A stretch of DNA of 64,000 bases from Lutjanus erythropterus (lineage: Eukaryota; Chordata; Actinopteri; Lutjaniformes; Lutjanidae). The notes beneath the pieces were generated by a model. It saw only the letters and a list, made by a program, of their open reading frames with translations, had not been told where the DNA came from and made no database searches. Each line of letters begins with the position of its first letter. Position 1 is the first letter of the stretch. The stretch is from NCBI GenBank assembly GCA_020091685.1, contig CM034599.1, positions 2,883,641-2,947,640 on the forward strand, given 5' to 3'. Of this stretch, positions 37,303 to 49,500 are shown one piece after another. Made by a program: the position numbers and the translations under genes.

Positions 37303-37662
37303 GTAAACACACCCCAAAAACAACTACTGTGGATTTTAATTTCACTTCTTACGGGTTTAGACACTTTCTGGTGGGCTTAAAGTAAGTAATATTAATTTAT
37401 ATATCTGGCAGTCGTCAGGTTACACGAACATACATCTTTATAAACCAAAGGAGCTAACAGTAGGTTCAGTCTTAATCTGTATCACACCTGTAATGTCATG
37501 TCACCAGTTTACCTGTAGTAAATAAGTTTTCTGACCAGTTTCATAGAGCTTTGCAAACATTTAGGATAAACATATAAACGGTGGAAGATTGTTTGTAGGA
37601 TGTATTGTACATTTATCAGTTATGAACTAGCATAACTTTGAACTATTACATGCTTAGGAGTA

Positions 37663-38106
37663 GTGGAAGGAGTACTGTTCTTACACTTAAGTAAAAGTAG
37701 TAACATCTAAACATCTTGCATTCAAAATCTGATTTAAGTAAAAGTACAAAAATAGAGGATCAAACTATAGAGTAGGCTATATTTTAATGAGATTATGCAG
37801 AGTGGCCCCTGTCAAATAATTATTAGCTGCATTATTGATTATAATCATTGATAGATACATATACTTTAAAATTGCAGCTGGTAAATATGGAGCTAGTTTA
37901 TTGAGTTTATTTACTGCTGGGTACTTCATCTTTAATATGTACTTTTTGTTGATAACATTTTGTAAAACTATCAGATACAGTACATGTAGTAGATTACTAT
38001 ATTACACCCAGAAATGTTATGCAGTGGAAGTACAAAGTAGCTTATAAAAGAAATATTGTATTTAAGTACAGTACTTGAGTAAATGTACTGAGGTACTTTC
38101 CACCAC
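37663..38106. mobile_element. TA-flanked MITE of the TACTTAAGTA family
   Basis: The left end GTGGAAGGAGTACTGTTCTT and the right end, reversed, GTGGTGGAAAGTACCTCAGT are inverted repeats flanked by TA (37661-37662, 38107-38108). TTACTCAAGTACTGTACTTA (reversed, near 38060-38090) is the hallmark of a very abundant percomorph element. No transposase frame. Confidence 0.75.
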
Positions 38107-38108
38107 TA

Positions 38109-40059
38109 CATATTAGGAACTATGGTTCCTCCAGCTGTGCATCTTTGTATCTGACTGAATGGTTCTCAAGTTTTTAACTGAGACTTTATTTTAGTTGGTT
38201 CATGAATGACACAAGAATTAAACATGAATGTAGACATCCTAGTTACATTAATATTCATACTCATATTTACCATTAAATAGTCACAATAGAAGTTACCTAG
38301 CTAGTAAACTCGTATGTCTGTATTTTGACAAGGTGTAGAAGCAACATTCAGTTCATTCAGTTGATCAGAACAGCATTTTAGACCAACTCACAGTTACTAT
38401 CATAGCAAAGGCTAAATAAAAATACACAATAATAATAATTATAATAATAATCTGTATTGTTTACAAATGTATAATTTTGCCTTCAACTTCACAGTTTGGT
38501 TAAAACACATAACTGTAAATGACAAAATAATCATAAATGATGCAACATGCACAGTACAGGCAGGTTTCAGTGTGACTGGAGTTTATGGATTCAGCAAATT
38601 ATTGCATTTGGTATGAAAGACTTCTTTAAAATGTTTATAGCTGCTGCTCTGTATCGTCTTCCCCACCAGGGCAATTTTCTGAGTTCTTTAAAAAGGAGAT
38701 GAACGGGACCAGACATGATTTGTCAGGCTTTTCGTTTCACCTGCATTTTATATATACATCCCAGTTGTTTCTCCTCTTTCCCTGTAATTTTGCCGCTGGT
38801 GTTTGATATTCTGGGCAGTCTGTTTTTGTTCTTAGCCCCCAGGTATCCACACCATAAAGGCCTACACATATTAAAAGTTAAAACACTTTCAACAAGACTT
38901 CTGTAAACAGTGTCTTGCCTGTATTGTATGCGTCCAATTTGCTGGTCAGATACAAGCGCTGCATTGCTTTTTAAAAATGTGTGTCGGCTATAAAACAGCA
39001 GTTTCTATGTAGTATATACTTAACAAATATAACATTCTGTTTTATAGTGGGCTAATCTACCTTTACTGCCACAATTATAGAGATAAAACTACACATTTAT
39101 TGAAGTCATCATTGAATATCACTGACATGCGCTTCATGTTTGTGCACCGTGTGTGCACAGTGATATTTTCCTCAGGAGCTGGAAATAAGTTTAGATGGAT
39201 TTTTCTTTGGTCTGCCTGGACGAGTCTCTGAGCCATAATGTTGTGCTGGAAAACAAAGCTCATTTTGAACAAATTAATGTTACAAAGAGATCCTTCATTC
39301 TATTAGCTAATTTGCTATCCTGTTTCATTTGAATAAGTACAGCTATCTAACATTTGTTAAAGAGACAGCTGTTTCTGGACTAAATCCCCTAATTTGATCA
39401 GCTTAATTGCAATAGATTTCGTAAACATCAAGATTGAATGCAGCAACTTTGTCAGTTAGTACAAGAATGCTTTAGACCTAATCTAATAAAATTGCGTAAG
39501 GGAACCATTGCAAAGCCACTTACCCTGTAAAAGGCTTGCATACCCATTAGGAAGAAATTCCCTTGGACAGGAATAGATAGCAATTGATTGGGACTTCCTT
39601 GAAAATATGTGATCACTCCCCCTAATTTGTGATTTGGTGAAGTCATTGGGTGGTCTCCAAATGCTGTTTTGTCGCTGGTCTCACTTGTCATTTGATCCTG
39701 GATTAGGTGGCCACTTTTTCTTCTGGATCCTAATAAGCCTCATCAAGAAGTCAATAATGTGGTCATCTCAGCCAAGAAAAACCCTGTCCCTTCTCCATGT
39801 AATGACTCTGAAGGGCGCAATGCTAATTTTCTTCCACTGGCTGCATTTTGCATGTTTATTCAAAGTTTTCATATTTAAAATAACCCCATTTTTTAACAGC
39901 TAAAGTACAGGAATGTTTAAATGCTCTGTGCAAGCAATTATTGCACTGAATTTAATGACGCATCTCATTTTCAGAAGGAAAAACTGTGCATCATTGTAGT
40001 ACGTTTTCTCTGGTGAAATGCTAAAAGTGTGTTGAGGTTTTTCTGTTTGTCTGACGCAG
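38109..40059. other. presumed intron between leader and first coding exon
   Basis: AT-rich, no coding exon seen. If leader A or B is used this is untranslated-region intron (about 3.4 or 2.8 kb in total). Confidence 0.4.
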
Positions 40060-40159
40060 CTTCGACATGTCTGAAGTGAAGAACCAGCTGCCAACAGAGC
40101 CCATCTCTGCAGTTGGAGTCATCACTTCGCTCACTAAGGCCCCGGATGGCTACTATGTT
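40060..40159 (+). CDS. mvb12b: mvb12b coding exon 1 (codons 1-31)
   Basis: The acceptor AG is at 40058-40059 after a T-rich tract, and the donor GTGAGT begins at 40160. The first in-frame ATG is at 40067 and reads MSEVKNQLPTEPISAVGVIT, then on to GYYV, in phase 0 at the donor. It aligns with the internal MPEVKD segment of human MVB12B, so the fish protein probably lacks the longer proline-rich human N terminus. Both candidate leader exons upstream place a stop in frame shortly before this ATG with no ATG between, which supports this start. Bases 40060-40066 would be 5' untranslated. Confidence 0.9.
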
Positions 40160-43100
40160 GTGAGTATTTAGTTTAGATTATTTGTCTTCAATCATACGGT
40201 TTGATTTAAAAAGGTTGAATTAAGCCTACAAAGTTATTTTTTATCTGTTTTTCTGTAAAAGCCAAAGATGACATTAGTGATATTTTTCTAATTTATTTGA
40301 CTTTACCTTCAGTTTTCTTTTGTTTTTTCAAGGGAGGCCTGCCCAAATTAGCACACATTCTCAATTAATTGATTCGTTTTCTTTGTCAGAAAATGGTTTC
40401 CCTGGCTTTTTTCCGTAACCCAAAGATATTCAGTCATAGAAGACTGAAGAAACCAGAAAATATTTCACATTTGAGGAGCTGAAATCAGAGAACTCTGAAA
40501 TAAAGAAAAGACTTTCAGAAGTGGGTGATGATTTATTTGATTGTTGGTAGTAGGTCTGCACAGTTAATCTAATTTTTATCACAATCACAAAATGGCTTTC
40601 TGCAATTTTCAAATCACAGGAGGTGCAATATTTGTTAAAGGAAAAATGTGTCAAAAAAAAACTTTAAATGAATGAATGTGGTGAGGTAGAGGTGTCCTGT
40701 CCCACAAATCGGATTCTACAGACTTAAAAAAAAGATCTTCATTTGGTACAATTTCCTGCAAAAAACACAACATAGTCATTTTAGCATTACCTCTAGTGTT
40801 TCACGGTGATGTGAACGGGATAATTAGTTGGAATTTAAACAAAGAAGAACATAGATTTAAATGTTTAGCCAACATTATTTCAGGGCCTAGATTAATCAAA
40901 AGTCTAATCTGAAATCTTTATTTTTGTAGTCTTTTAAATTTTGTTAGCTTCTTTGTTTTTGCACTCTGCTGTTGGTTGTACATGTAATTGTTGTAACTGA
41001 TTGTATAGCATAACTTTGACTCAGGATGTTGGCAGCCTTCCAAGGTGTTTTTTTTTTGTCAGAGCTGTTAGATGACTTATTCATAAAGTTTACTTTGATG
41101 ATTAGGAAGATTCCCTTCCTGACATTGTTGTTGGTTAGCACCAGTACTGCAGACGCACCAGAGGCAAAGGTTTAATGATGTTCGGTTGATGCCCACCAGA
41201 GTCATCTTTTCCTTTTATTCAAGAACCCCAACAACTTCAGCAACAGTAGGAATGTGTCGGGATGTAGTGCCGGATCGGCTGCTTTATGTGAATGTTTCTC
41301 GGTCATGAAAGAGTTGGAGAGGGTTAAAAAAAAAGAAGAGAAAAGAAGAGCGTGTGAGTTGAATTAAACACAAAAAGCTCAAGGGCAGAACTCTCTTCCT
41401 CTCTCCCTCTTCCTATTCAGACTTCTTCTTCTTGCTTTCACCCTGCGCCCTCAAACCCTCCCTGTTCCCCAGTTTCTGTCGCTTCCTGCTCCACCCTACA
41501 CACCCAGCTTGTTCTAATCTCTGGCAGATGATGGTGGGTTGGCATCAGAACGGAGCCACTGGCAGGGAAACTGCGTACACACCACACAGCAGTGACAAAC
41601 AGAGAGAAACCCCATCAGACTTCCTCCTCTGCTGCTCCAGAGCGCCAGTACATTTCAGTTGATGTGCAAATACTGTGCATGTTCTGTAGGGCTAAAAGCT
41701 ATTCCCTGGCTGTTTATAACAATTGCAAATACTTTTTTTTTGTAACCCCCAGGCAGTACACCAGCAGTTTGAAATTTGGAAATAAATAATGAAAGTGTAG
41801 ACTTGTTAATGAACATCGAAAAAATGCAATATAATGCAAACTTACAACAAAACTTCTTCTTTTGTTTGACCTTGTGTGTCATAAAAATTTGGCCTATTTA
41901 AACAAGATGATGATTTTTCTTCTTTTTTTCAGCCGTGCTAGTGGCCTAACTCTTTATCTATGTTGGTCATTGTGCTGGCCAGCATGACTTATAAATAATA
42001 TCTAGATATTTTTAGGCTGTTATGTTAATATAAATCTTATCTTATAAAATTTGTTATACTGCTGTTCATTAAATTACCCAGCAGATAGGGGTGGGTGATG
42101 GAGATAAAATGAAATATTACAATATTTTTGACCGAATATCTTTATTGATACTGTGACAATATTTTAGGACATATTCAAAAAAAATATTAACACAATGAGA
42201 TTTCTGATATATAATAATCAGTACTTGTCCTGTTGTTCTTGTTTGAAGTGAATGTGGCCTTGCTTCCTGTCTGTGTGACATTGTAAGAAAACAGGGTTAC
42301 ACTCCAGATAGCTTAAAGTGATAGTTCACCCAAAAATGAAATTTCATTTAATATCTCCTCACCCCTGTGCTGATGTGAGGATGGGTGAAGATCTCCAGTT
42401 CACAAAACACTCCCGGAGCTTCAGCGGAAAACAGCATTGCAGCCAAATCCAGTACAATTGATGTTAATGGTGACCAGTTTTAAAATGTAAAAAAAGAACA
42501 CAAAAAACCCCACAAAATGTCTCCATGCTGCTCGTGTGGTGTAATCCAAGTTTCTGTAAGATGCAACATTAAAATTTGACCCAAAAAGACGCCATTTTTA
42601 GCCTAAATGTCAACTGTAGCCTCTCAGACCTGCACACGCCTGAAGTGTGTACACAGGCTCTCGCCCAAGCGGCGCAACACGAGATATATGAGATCTCACG
42701 ATACCTTCACATTGTACTGGGTTTGGCTGCAACGCTGTTCTCCGCTGAAGCTCTGGGAGTGTTTTGTGAACTGGAGATCTTCACCCATCCTCACATCAGC
42801 ACAGGGGTGAGTAGATATTGAGTGAAATTTCATTTTTGGGTGAACTATCGCTTTAAAGCCAAACTTTAACACTCTCATTTTTAGTGATATATTTCACTCA
42901 GTGTTAGTTTTCCTCAGTAAAAATAAATAAAATAAAATAAAAAACCCATTCTTCGAGGTAAGAAATATCAAAATCACAACTCTCAATAAAAAGTCAAGTA
43001 CAAGTTAGCCTCCGAGATAAGATTCAAGGCCTTACAGACTCTGAAGCACTATTTCAAATGCATTTGTCCCGTCTTCAAGAACATCTTTTGAACATGACTC

Positions 43101-43474
43101 TGTGGTCTTTCATGTGCAGACTTGAAAAACAAACAAAAATATCAGCGCTCTGCATCAGTGTGCTAATGCAACACCGAGAAGGGGAAGTCTCAGGATATTA
43201 CGCCGTATTGATTTTTTTTTCCCTTTTATACCAGACTTCTTTTTAGAATTCCTCCTTAATACTGACTACTTACCATACTTACCATACTTTTTATACAGCA
43301 GATCAAAGGGCTGATTAACTCTTTTGCTCTCTGATACGACGCGCTCACATCTCTGAACTTGAGCAGGTTGTTCCAACACAAGAGAGCACAGGCCCAGATC
43401 AAACAGTGTTCCACTGGGATCAGGAGCTTTGCTGAAGCACCAGCAGCCACCCAACATCAAACGCCATGAGCAGA

Positions 43475-43543
<69 letters not shown>

Positions 43544-46500
43544 GCGCTCTGTGCAAGGGTTGCAAAGGGGATAGACGCATGTTTCAGATTCACCTGAGCA
43601 TTTGACACGTTACGCTCATAAACTCATTACTGAAATGTAAGTTTATTTGAAGAAGCCGAGCACTAGCTGATGATTAGCAAGGTTTACAAACCCAATAGCT
43701 GCATATGTGTTTTTGGTAATAAGCTTATTCACTTTCTTTCCAGGAGTTGGAAAAGGAGTTAGATACCGCTGTCATGCTTGAGTAGTACTGGTGCAGACAC
43801 ACAGGATCTGTCGAGGACACACCAGGCCACTCCAAGCTTTTTAGGAGAGAAATAGGCAATGCAGTAACTGCCAAGTTTGACGATTTGATCTGAGTTTTGT
43901 GACCCTGTCGTGTTTGCACTGGACCAACTCTTTTGCGTAAAAATGGAAGTCCAGTCATGATAATGCAAATTCAGATACGGCAACTGGTGTGTCAACTTGC
44001 CATATCCATCATGCACCTTGCAGCCAGATCTCCTGCTCTCTGTAGAAAATGAAAAGGAGCCATCGTCATCCATCAGTGTGTCCAGTGTGTCTGCACCATG
44101 AGACTGGAGGTAGGGCTGCAAGGTGCTTGGCTTAGCGTGAAGAGTGGAACAAGTGGGAAACAACTAGCCTAGCTCTGTCTAAAACTCAAAAAAAAAAAAA
44201 TTAAGGGCTATTCAACTTCAATTCAACTTGTCGATTATCAGCTACAAACTCTGACAGTATGTTAAGTTCTGTGGAAAACTGGAAGAAAACTAGCATTTTA
44301 TTTGTATTGTAATGTTTTTTCATGTCACATCAATGCATTTGTTGCACAAGCCATTTTCACATTTAATTTTACATCTTTAGCCTTGGAAGACATTTTGAAG
44401 CTTGTTAGGTTGACTGAGGAAATGGGAGGAGGGTGTAATCTTATCGCAGGCAGATTGGAGAGTCTTTGACATTTTGTGAAATCTTTAGCTTGTTGGCTGA
44501 GAATTAGATGCAAACTGTTTCTAAAAGACAAAGAGCTTTTTCAACACTAACTGCTGCTGTATTTACTAAATATACAGTCAGTAGTCAATTTATGTATTTT
44601 ACTAAATTTTTCAGTCTCTTTTCAGTGTTTCTGTTCTTTGAAGGGCCTGGTTTGTTCCCTGTACTTCTCTTATGTCTTCTCCACCTGGTTTCACTCCCCA
44701 GAGGTTTTTGATTGTGTGCCTTTTATATCTTTTTATTCACAGCTGTGCCTCTCAGTGCTTCATAGTAACTTGCTGGTGGTGTCTGTCTCCAGAGATCCTT
44801 CATAGGAGCATTCAGCACCCCCTAAAGACTTGTTTCACAGGTGGGCTTTTAGATCACTGAAAGCTTTAGATTTCAGGAAGTGGCAGTTGAATCTGTCACT
44901 GCGTTTTAAATCAAATGATACAACCATATTTCAATATCAGAGCCGTGACGACTCTTATCAGACATGTGGCATTCTTCTTATTGAAGTCGGTTTAATGATG
45001 GAGCCGTACAGTGGCAGACTTGAAAGTGTTAGAGAAGAGCCATCGCAAGTTTACACATGCCTCCTCTGCCGTGGCTCAGCAGTTGGCGTTTCACATTCAA
45101 GCTGCGTCGCATCCTTGCTGCCGGCGGCTGTGGCAGGATGATGCCTGAGGTGCCTCCTAGGAGGACCGTGCCCTCGTTACTCCTCAACTTGACTTTGGGT
45201 TTCACAAAGCGAGCCCTTTGTTTACGCTGACAGGATGCGCTGGCTACTGACCTGGAAAAAGTGGCCAAGACGGGTTGTCTTGTAAGGAAGAGGGAGGCTG
45301 GTGATGTATAGGCTCCTTCTGGGACCTTTCATGGAACTGCTGTTGGAGACGCCCCGCAATCCCTCTCTCTGCTCATCCCGCGCTCTTTCTCTCCCTCTCA
45401 TCCCGCTATCTATCTCTGTTCCCCAGTCTAGTCTCCTCTCTCATCCCATCTAGTCAGTGGTGGTTTTTCATGAATCTCCCCATGCCATGTTTCCCCCACC
45501 CAGTCACCGAGGTCATTCATCATTATTGTCAAGGGGGTAATGTGTGTGGGTGGGTGCAGAGATCTATGACTTCTTCATTTGAATGAACCTCATTAGATTG
45601 ACTCTTCTTTGTAAAGGATCCCTTTAGAAAATAACTCTGGCAGTTATTTAGGTGATTCTCACATGATAGCCAATGGAACATGACGCTTCAGTCGAGCATA
45701 TTTGCTGGAGCGATGGAAGAGTGTGTGTGATGCAGTCTGCAGGTTATATTCTGCCCTGCATACCTACATTTACATAGCAATGCAGTGTTGGACCTTGAGC
45801 TTGACTTGTGGTGCCTACATGCTGTCAATATGATGCAATCTATTATTTTTACTGACTCCACTGATCATTTACAACCAGGAATGAGCCTGTTGTACAAGGA
45901 CGAGCAGCTTAGGCATTTGGATTTAGACTTATTTAGGCATAAACATTAGAGCCTGACCGATATGGCACTTTTGGAACTGGTACTGCTTTTAGAGGGGGAA
46001 AAAATCACTGATTACTGATGTGGTGATCAATATAGTGAATATTTGAGCTGTAATTAAAAAAAAACAAAAAACTTTTCTGTGTGGACTGTTCACTGATTTT
46101 GCAATTATTTGACAAGGGCTACAGTTATTTTCATTATTAATCAATTAGTTGATTGGTCCATGAAATATCAGAAAAATGTTGATCACTGTTTCCTAAAGAC
46201 CAAGGTGACGTCCTCAAATGTCTTGCTTTGTCCACAACCCAAAGATATTCAGTTTACCATCATAGAAACCAGAAAACATTCCTGTTTGAGAAGCTGAAAT
46301 CAGAACATTTCTTATTTAAAAAAAGTGATTCAAAATGATGAATTGGTTATCAGAATAGTTGGCGATTAATTCAATAGTCAATTAATAACTGATTAATCAT
46401 TGCAGCTCTAGATATGACCATGTAAAGCTACTCTTACGAAATGCTACAAATAAGAGTCAAAACTCAAAATTCACAGTTTCAAAATTCAATTTCATATCTG

Positions 46501-49500
46501 AAACTTGGTCATTCAAAGGCGCAGATTTGTGCAGGTTTCATTTTGGACAAACATCTTATTACTTTTGTGATTTTCTCATTGCACCAGCTTGATGAGCAGG
46601 AACAGCTAAATGCAGCAGTTTACTTCAAAAAGTATGTTATTTACTTCTTGTATAAACAGTAGAGCAATGATGCTGCTGAAATAAAATTCAGATGTGTGAT
46701 GTGCAGTGTTTTTGGTAACTTGACTGAAGATATACAGTGTCTGATTCATTTTTTTCCACTGTCTTGTGTTTAAAAAGCAAATGAAAATAGCAATAAATCA
46801 TAAGATTGAATTGCAGTACTTGTGGAATCACAATTCATATCGAATCTGCACTGAAGTATTGTGATAGAATCAAATCAGGAGATAAGTCTGTCGTCCCAGC
46901 CCTGTTAAATCTTCAGTAATTTATTCTTCGAGGACTTGTCTCATTAAATAATCAAACCATCCACACAGGGGAGAGCGCAACAAAAGTATTTAAGGTGCCT
47001 GTGCGGTGTTCTCAGTTTACCTGTGTCTCACTCGAGGGATACTACAGTAGGTTTGAAAATAAAGAAACATTCTACATTTACCCCAAATATAATTCCTGCT
47101 TTCCCACAGAAGCACATTGAAGTTTGGTTTCCTTATTAGAGCAGATCCTTGTCAGGGCATCTTTAATCAGCCCGGTCCCGAGGGATGATATTTTTAGCCA
47201 CCTTTTTGGAGGCTAAGACTCCTTTACCCACGCAGAGCACTAATGAGATGGAGCGCTAGTGTTGGCAAGCGTTAATTAAGGCTAGTATGCAAGGGAAGAG
47301 GCAAAAGCAACACGCTCATGGCATACATACATTAACTTTATCCCACCTCCTGCATGTTTTTTTTTCACTCTCCTTGTTTTTTTTCTTCTCTTTTTTTTCC
47401 ACGTAGGTTGCACAAACAACAGATGGCTCTGACGCCGACCTGTGGAAGGACGGCTTATTCAAATCCAAGGTCACTCGCTACCTCTGTTTCACCAGAAATC
47501 CTGTAAATGTGAATGTAAACTTCTCTCTCCTCCCTATGTATTCTGCACCAACACCTCATCTGCAGCACCTCTTTTGTGTTTGCCAGCGGTTATTAGCTCA
47601 GCTTTCTGCCGCCTGAATATCTTTATGCACTTTGCACTTTGATCTGTGAAAGTCCCGTTTAGAGAGGCCAGCGTTGGCAGTGCAGTTTTGAACTTTTACA
47701 TAGAATGAATTTGCATGCATATTCCAGATGAATAATACCTTGGTGAGATATTTTTCATGTTGTATGTCCTCCTGAGGATATTATTTATGTTTATTCATGA
47801 AATAACAATGAGCTGTATTTTAACTATTCCAATTTATTCAATCAACAGCGTCCCTGTAGAGAAAATGGTTACCAACCAGTGATTCTTGAAAGCTGATGCA
47901 CACATAATTGTGAATATGAAAATGCCCCTTTTTATGTAAGAAATTACTCCACAAAAATCACTCTCACTTTGCTATATATAGAGCTCCCCATTTGACTCCT
48001 CTGCAGCTAAAATGATCTTTGTCATAATCAGAGATGGGCACAAATACATCCAAATACTTGCTCATCAAATGTATTTAAATAAAATATGGATATGGAAAAT
48101 GTATTTCAATAAAATGCAAGTAATTTGTAACACAAAAATACATTCTATATACACTGATGCCAATATGGGTGTGACCTTGAAGATGAGATTCAGGGTTCAA
48201 AGTTATCTTTATTATCCGCAAAGGCAATTTGTTATGCAGCAGCTGTACCAACCACATAGCAAACAACAGACAGTAAATACAGTAAACACAGCAGATACAA
48301 TTAACAATCACAGTGTTGTATTTCAGAGATGAAGATGAGCTCTGTTAATTAGATTTAAAGCAGTTAATCGGGATAACTTGAAGATGGGAGGCTATGAATT
48401 CAGGGGTGGTTTCAGCTCGTTTTCAACAGAAAAATAGCCGTATACTTCATCTGGAAGCAGCTTGTTTACGTTCATTGTTAGGCGGCGACATCTAGTGGTC
48501 GTAGTAATTATAACAGGAGCAGTATAAAGAGCGAGAAACTTTCACCCAGGAGACAGAGGTTTGTTTTAAGTTACTTTTGTTGCGTTTTGTAAGTGATTTA
48601 ATTTACGTATTTTAACCCAGACCATGAACCAAGTAGTTCTGGTACTAAACCTAACCAAACTGCTGCTTTTTCAAGTTAACCTCGTATTTAACACGATGCG
48701 ATTTAAACCATGTGATTAACATCACAGGCTCCGGTACGCTTGTCGTTGGCGTCCTTTTTGGAGTCACTGGAAATCAACCAATTCTGTCATTTAGGTATAA
48801 AGATGTGTTGGTGGTTTCTAGCCAGTCACATTATGTGTTTGCTAATTGGTCTTTTCTTCTGTTGTATTTACTGTCACTAAGTAAGTTTGGCTTAGCAGCA
48901 AAATCCAATCATGTTTTGATTATGTATCTTATATATCTGTGGGGGAATTTGCACCAAACACCAGAGCAGCTTGTTTCTTCAAGCTAATCACAAGAAACAC
49001 AAATAAGAAACAGTAGTTTACAATGAGTGCAGTGCTGGACCCTTTGTGATTAGGGTAATTGTTGAATTTTTAACTCTACACTTTAAACCTGGGGATAAAA
49101 ACATGTCTTATTGGACAAACAAATGACTTTTAAATGATGTATTTCAAATTCACAAATACAAATTACATCTTAGTTTTTCTGCCTTGCAAAATGCAAATTC
49201 TGAAATTCTCAAAAGTCTCAAAACATTTTGAAATACATTTAAATGAAATACTGTCCATCTCTGCTCATAGTGCTGCTGGGTCATTTTTGGACTCGTCTCC
49301 TGCCTGCAGCCTGCAGCTGATGTGCTGTTGCATGGCTGTCAGCTGCTCTGTGGCCATAAATACACCTGCTTACATCTCCGGGATTATCAACCTGTCTAAC
49401 CTCAGCTCACACAGCTTACTATTGGCTGTCTATTAATTTGCCTCCATGGGCTGCAGGTAGATAATGCAGACAGCATTGTAAACAAAACCTGCATTTTTTT

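Larger units (their letters stand above)
40160..47406 (+). other. mvb12b intron 1
   Basis: 7.2 kb. Besides the elements listed separately it contains a fragment of the CCCAAAGATATTCAG hAT family at about 40365-40530 directly followed by a piece of the TAGGGCTGCACAATTA family (40548-40690), a scrap with GAGCCTGACCGATATGG at 45950, and a GC-richer patch at 45030-45250. Confidence 0.85.
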
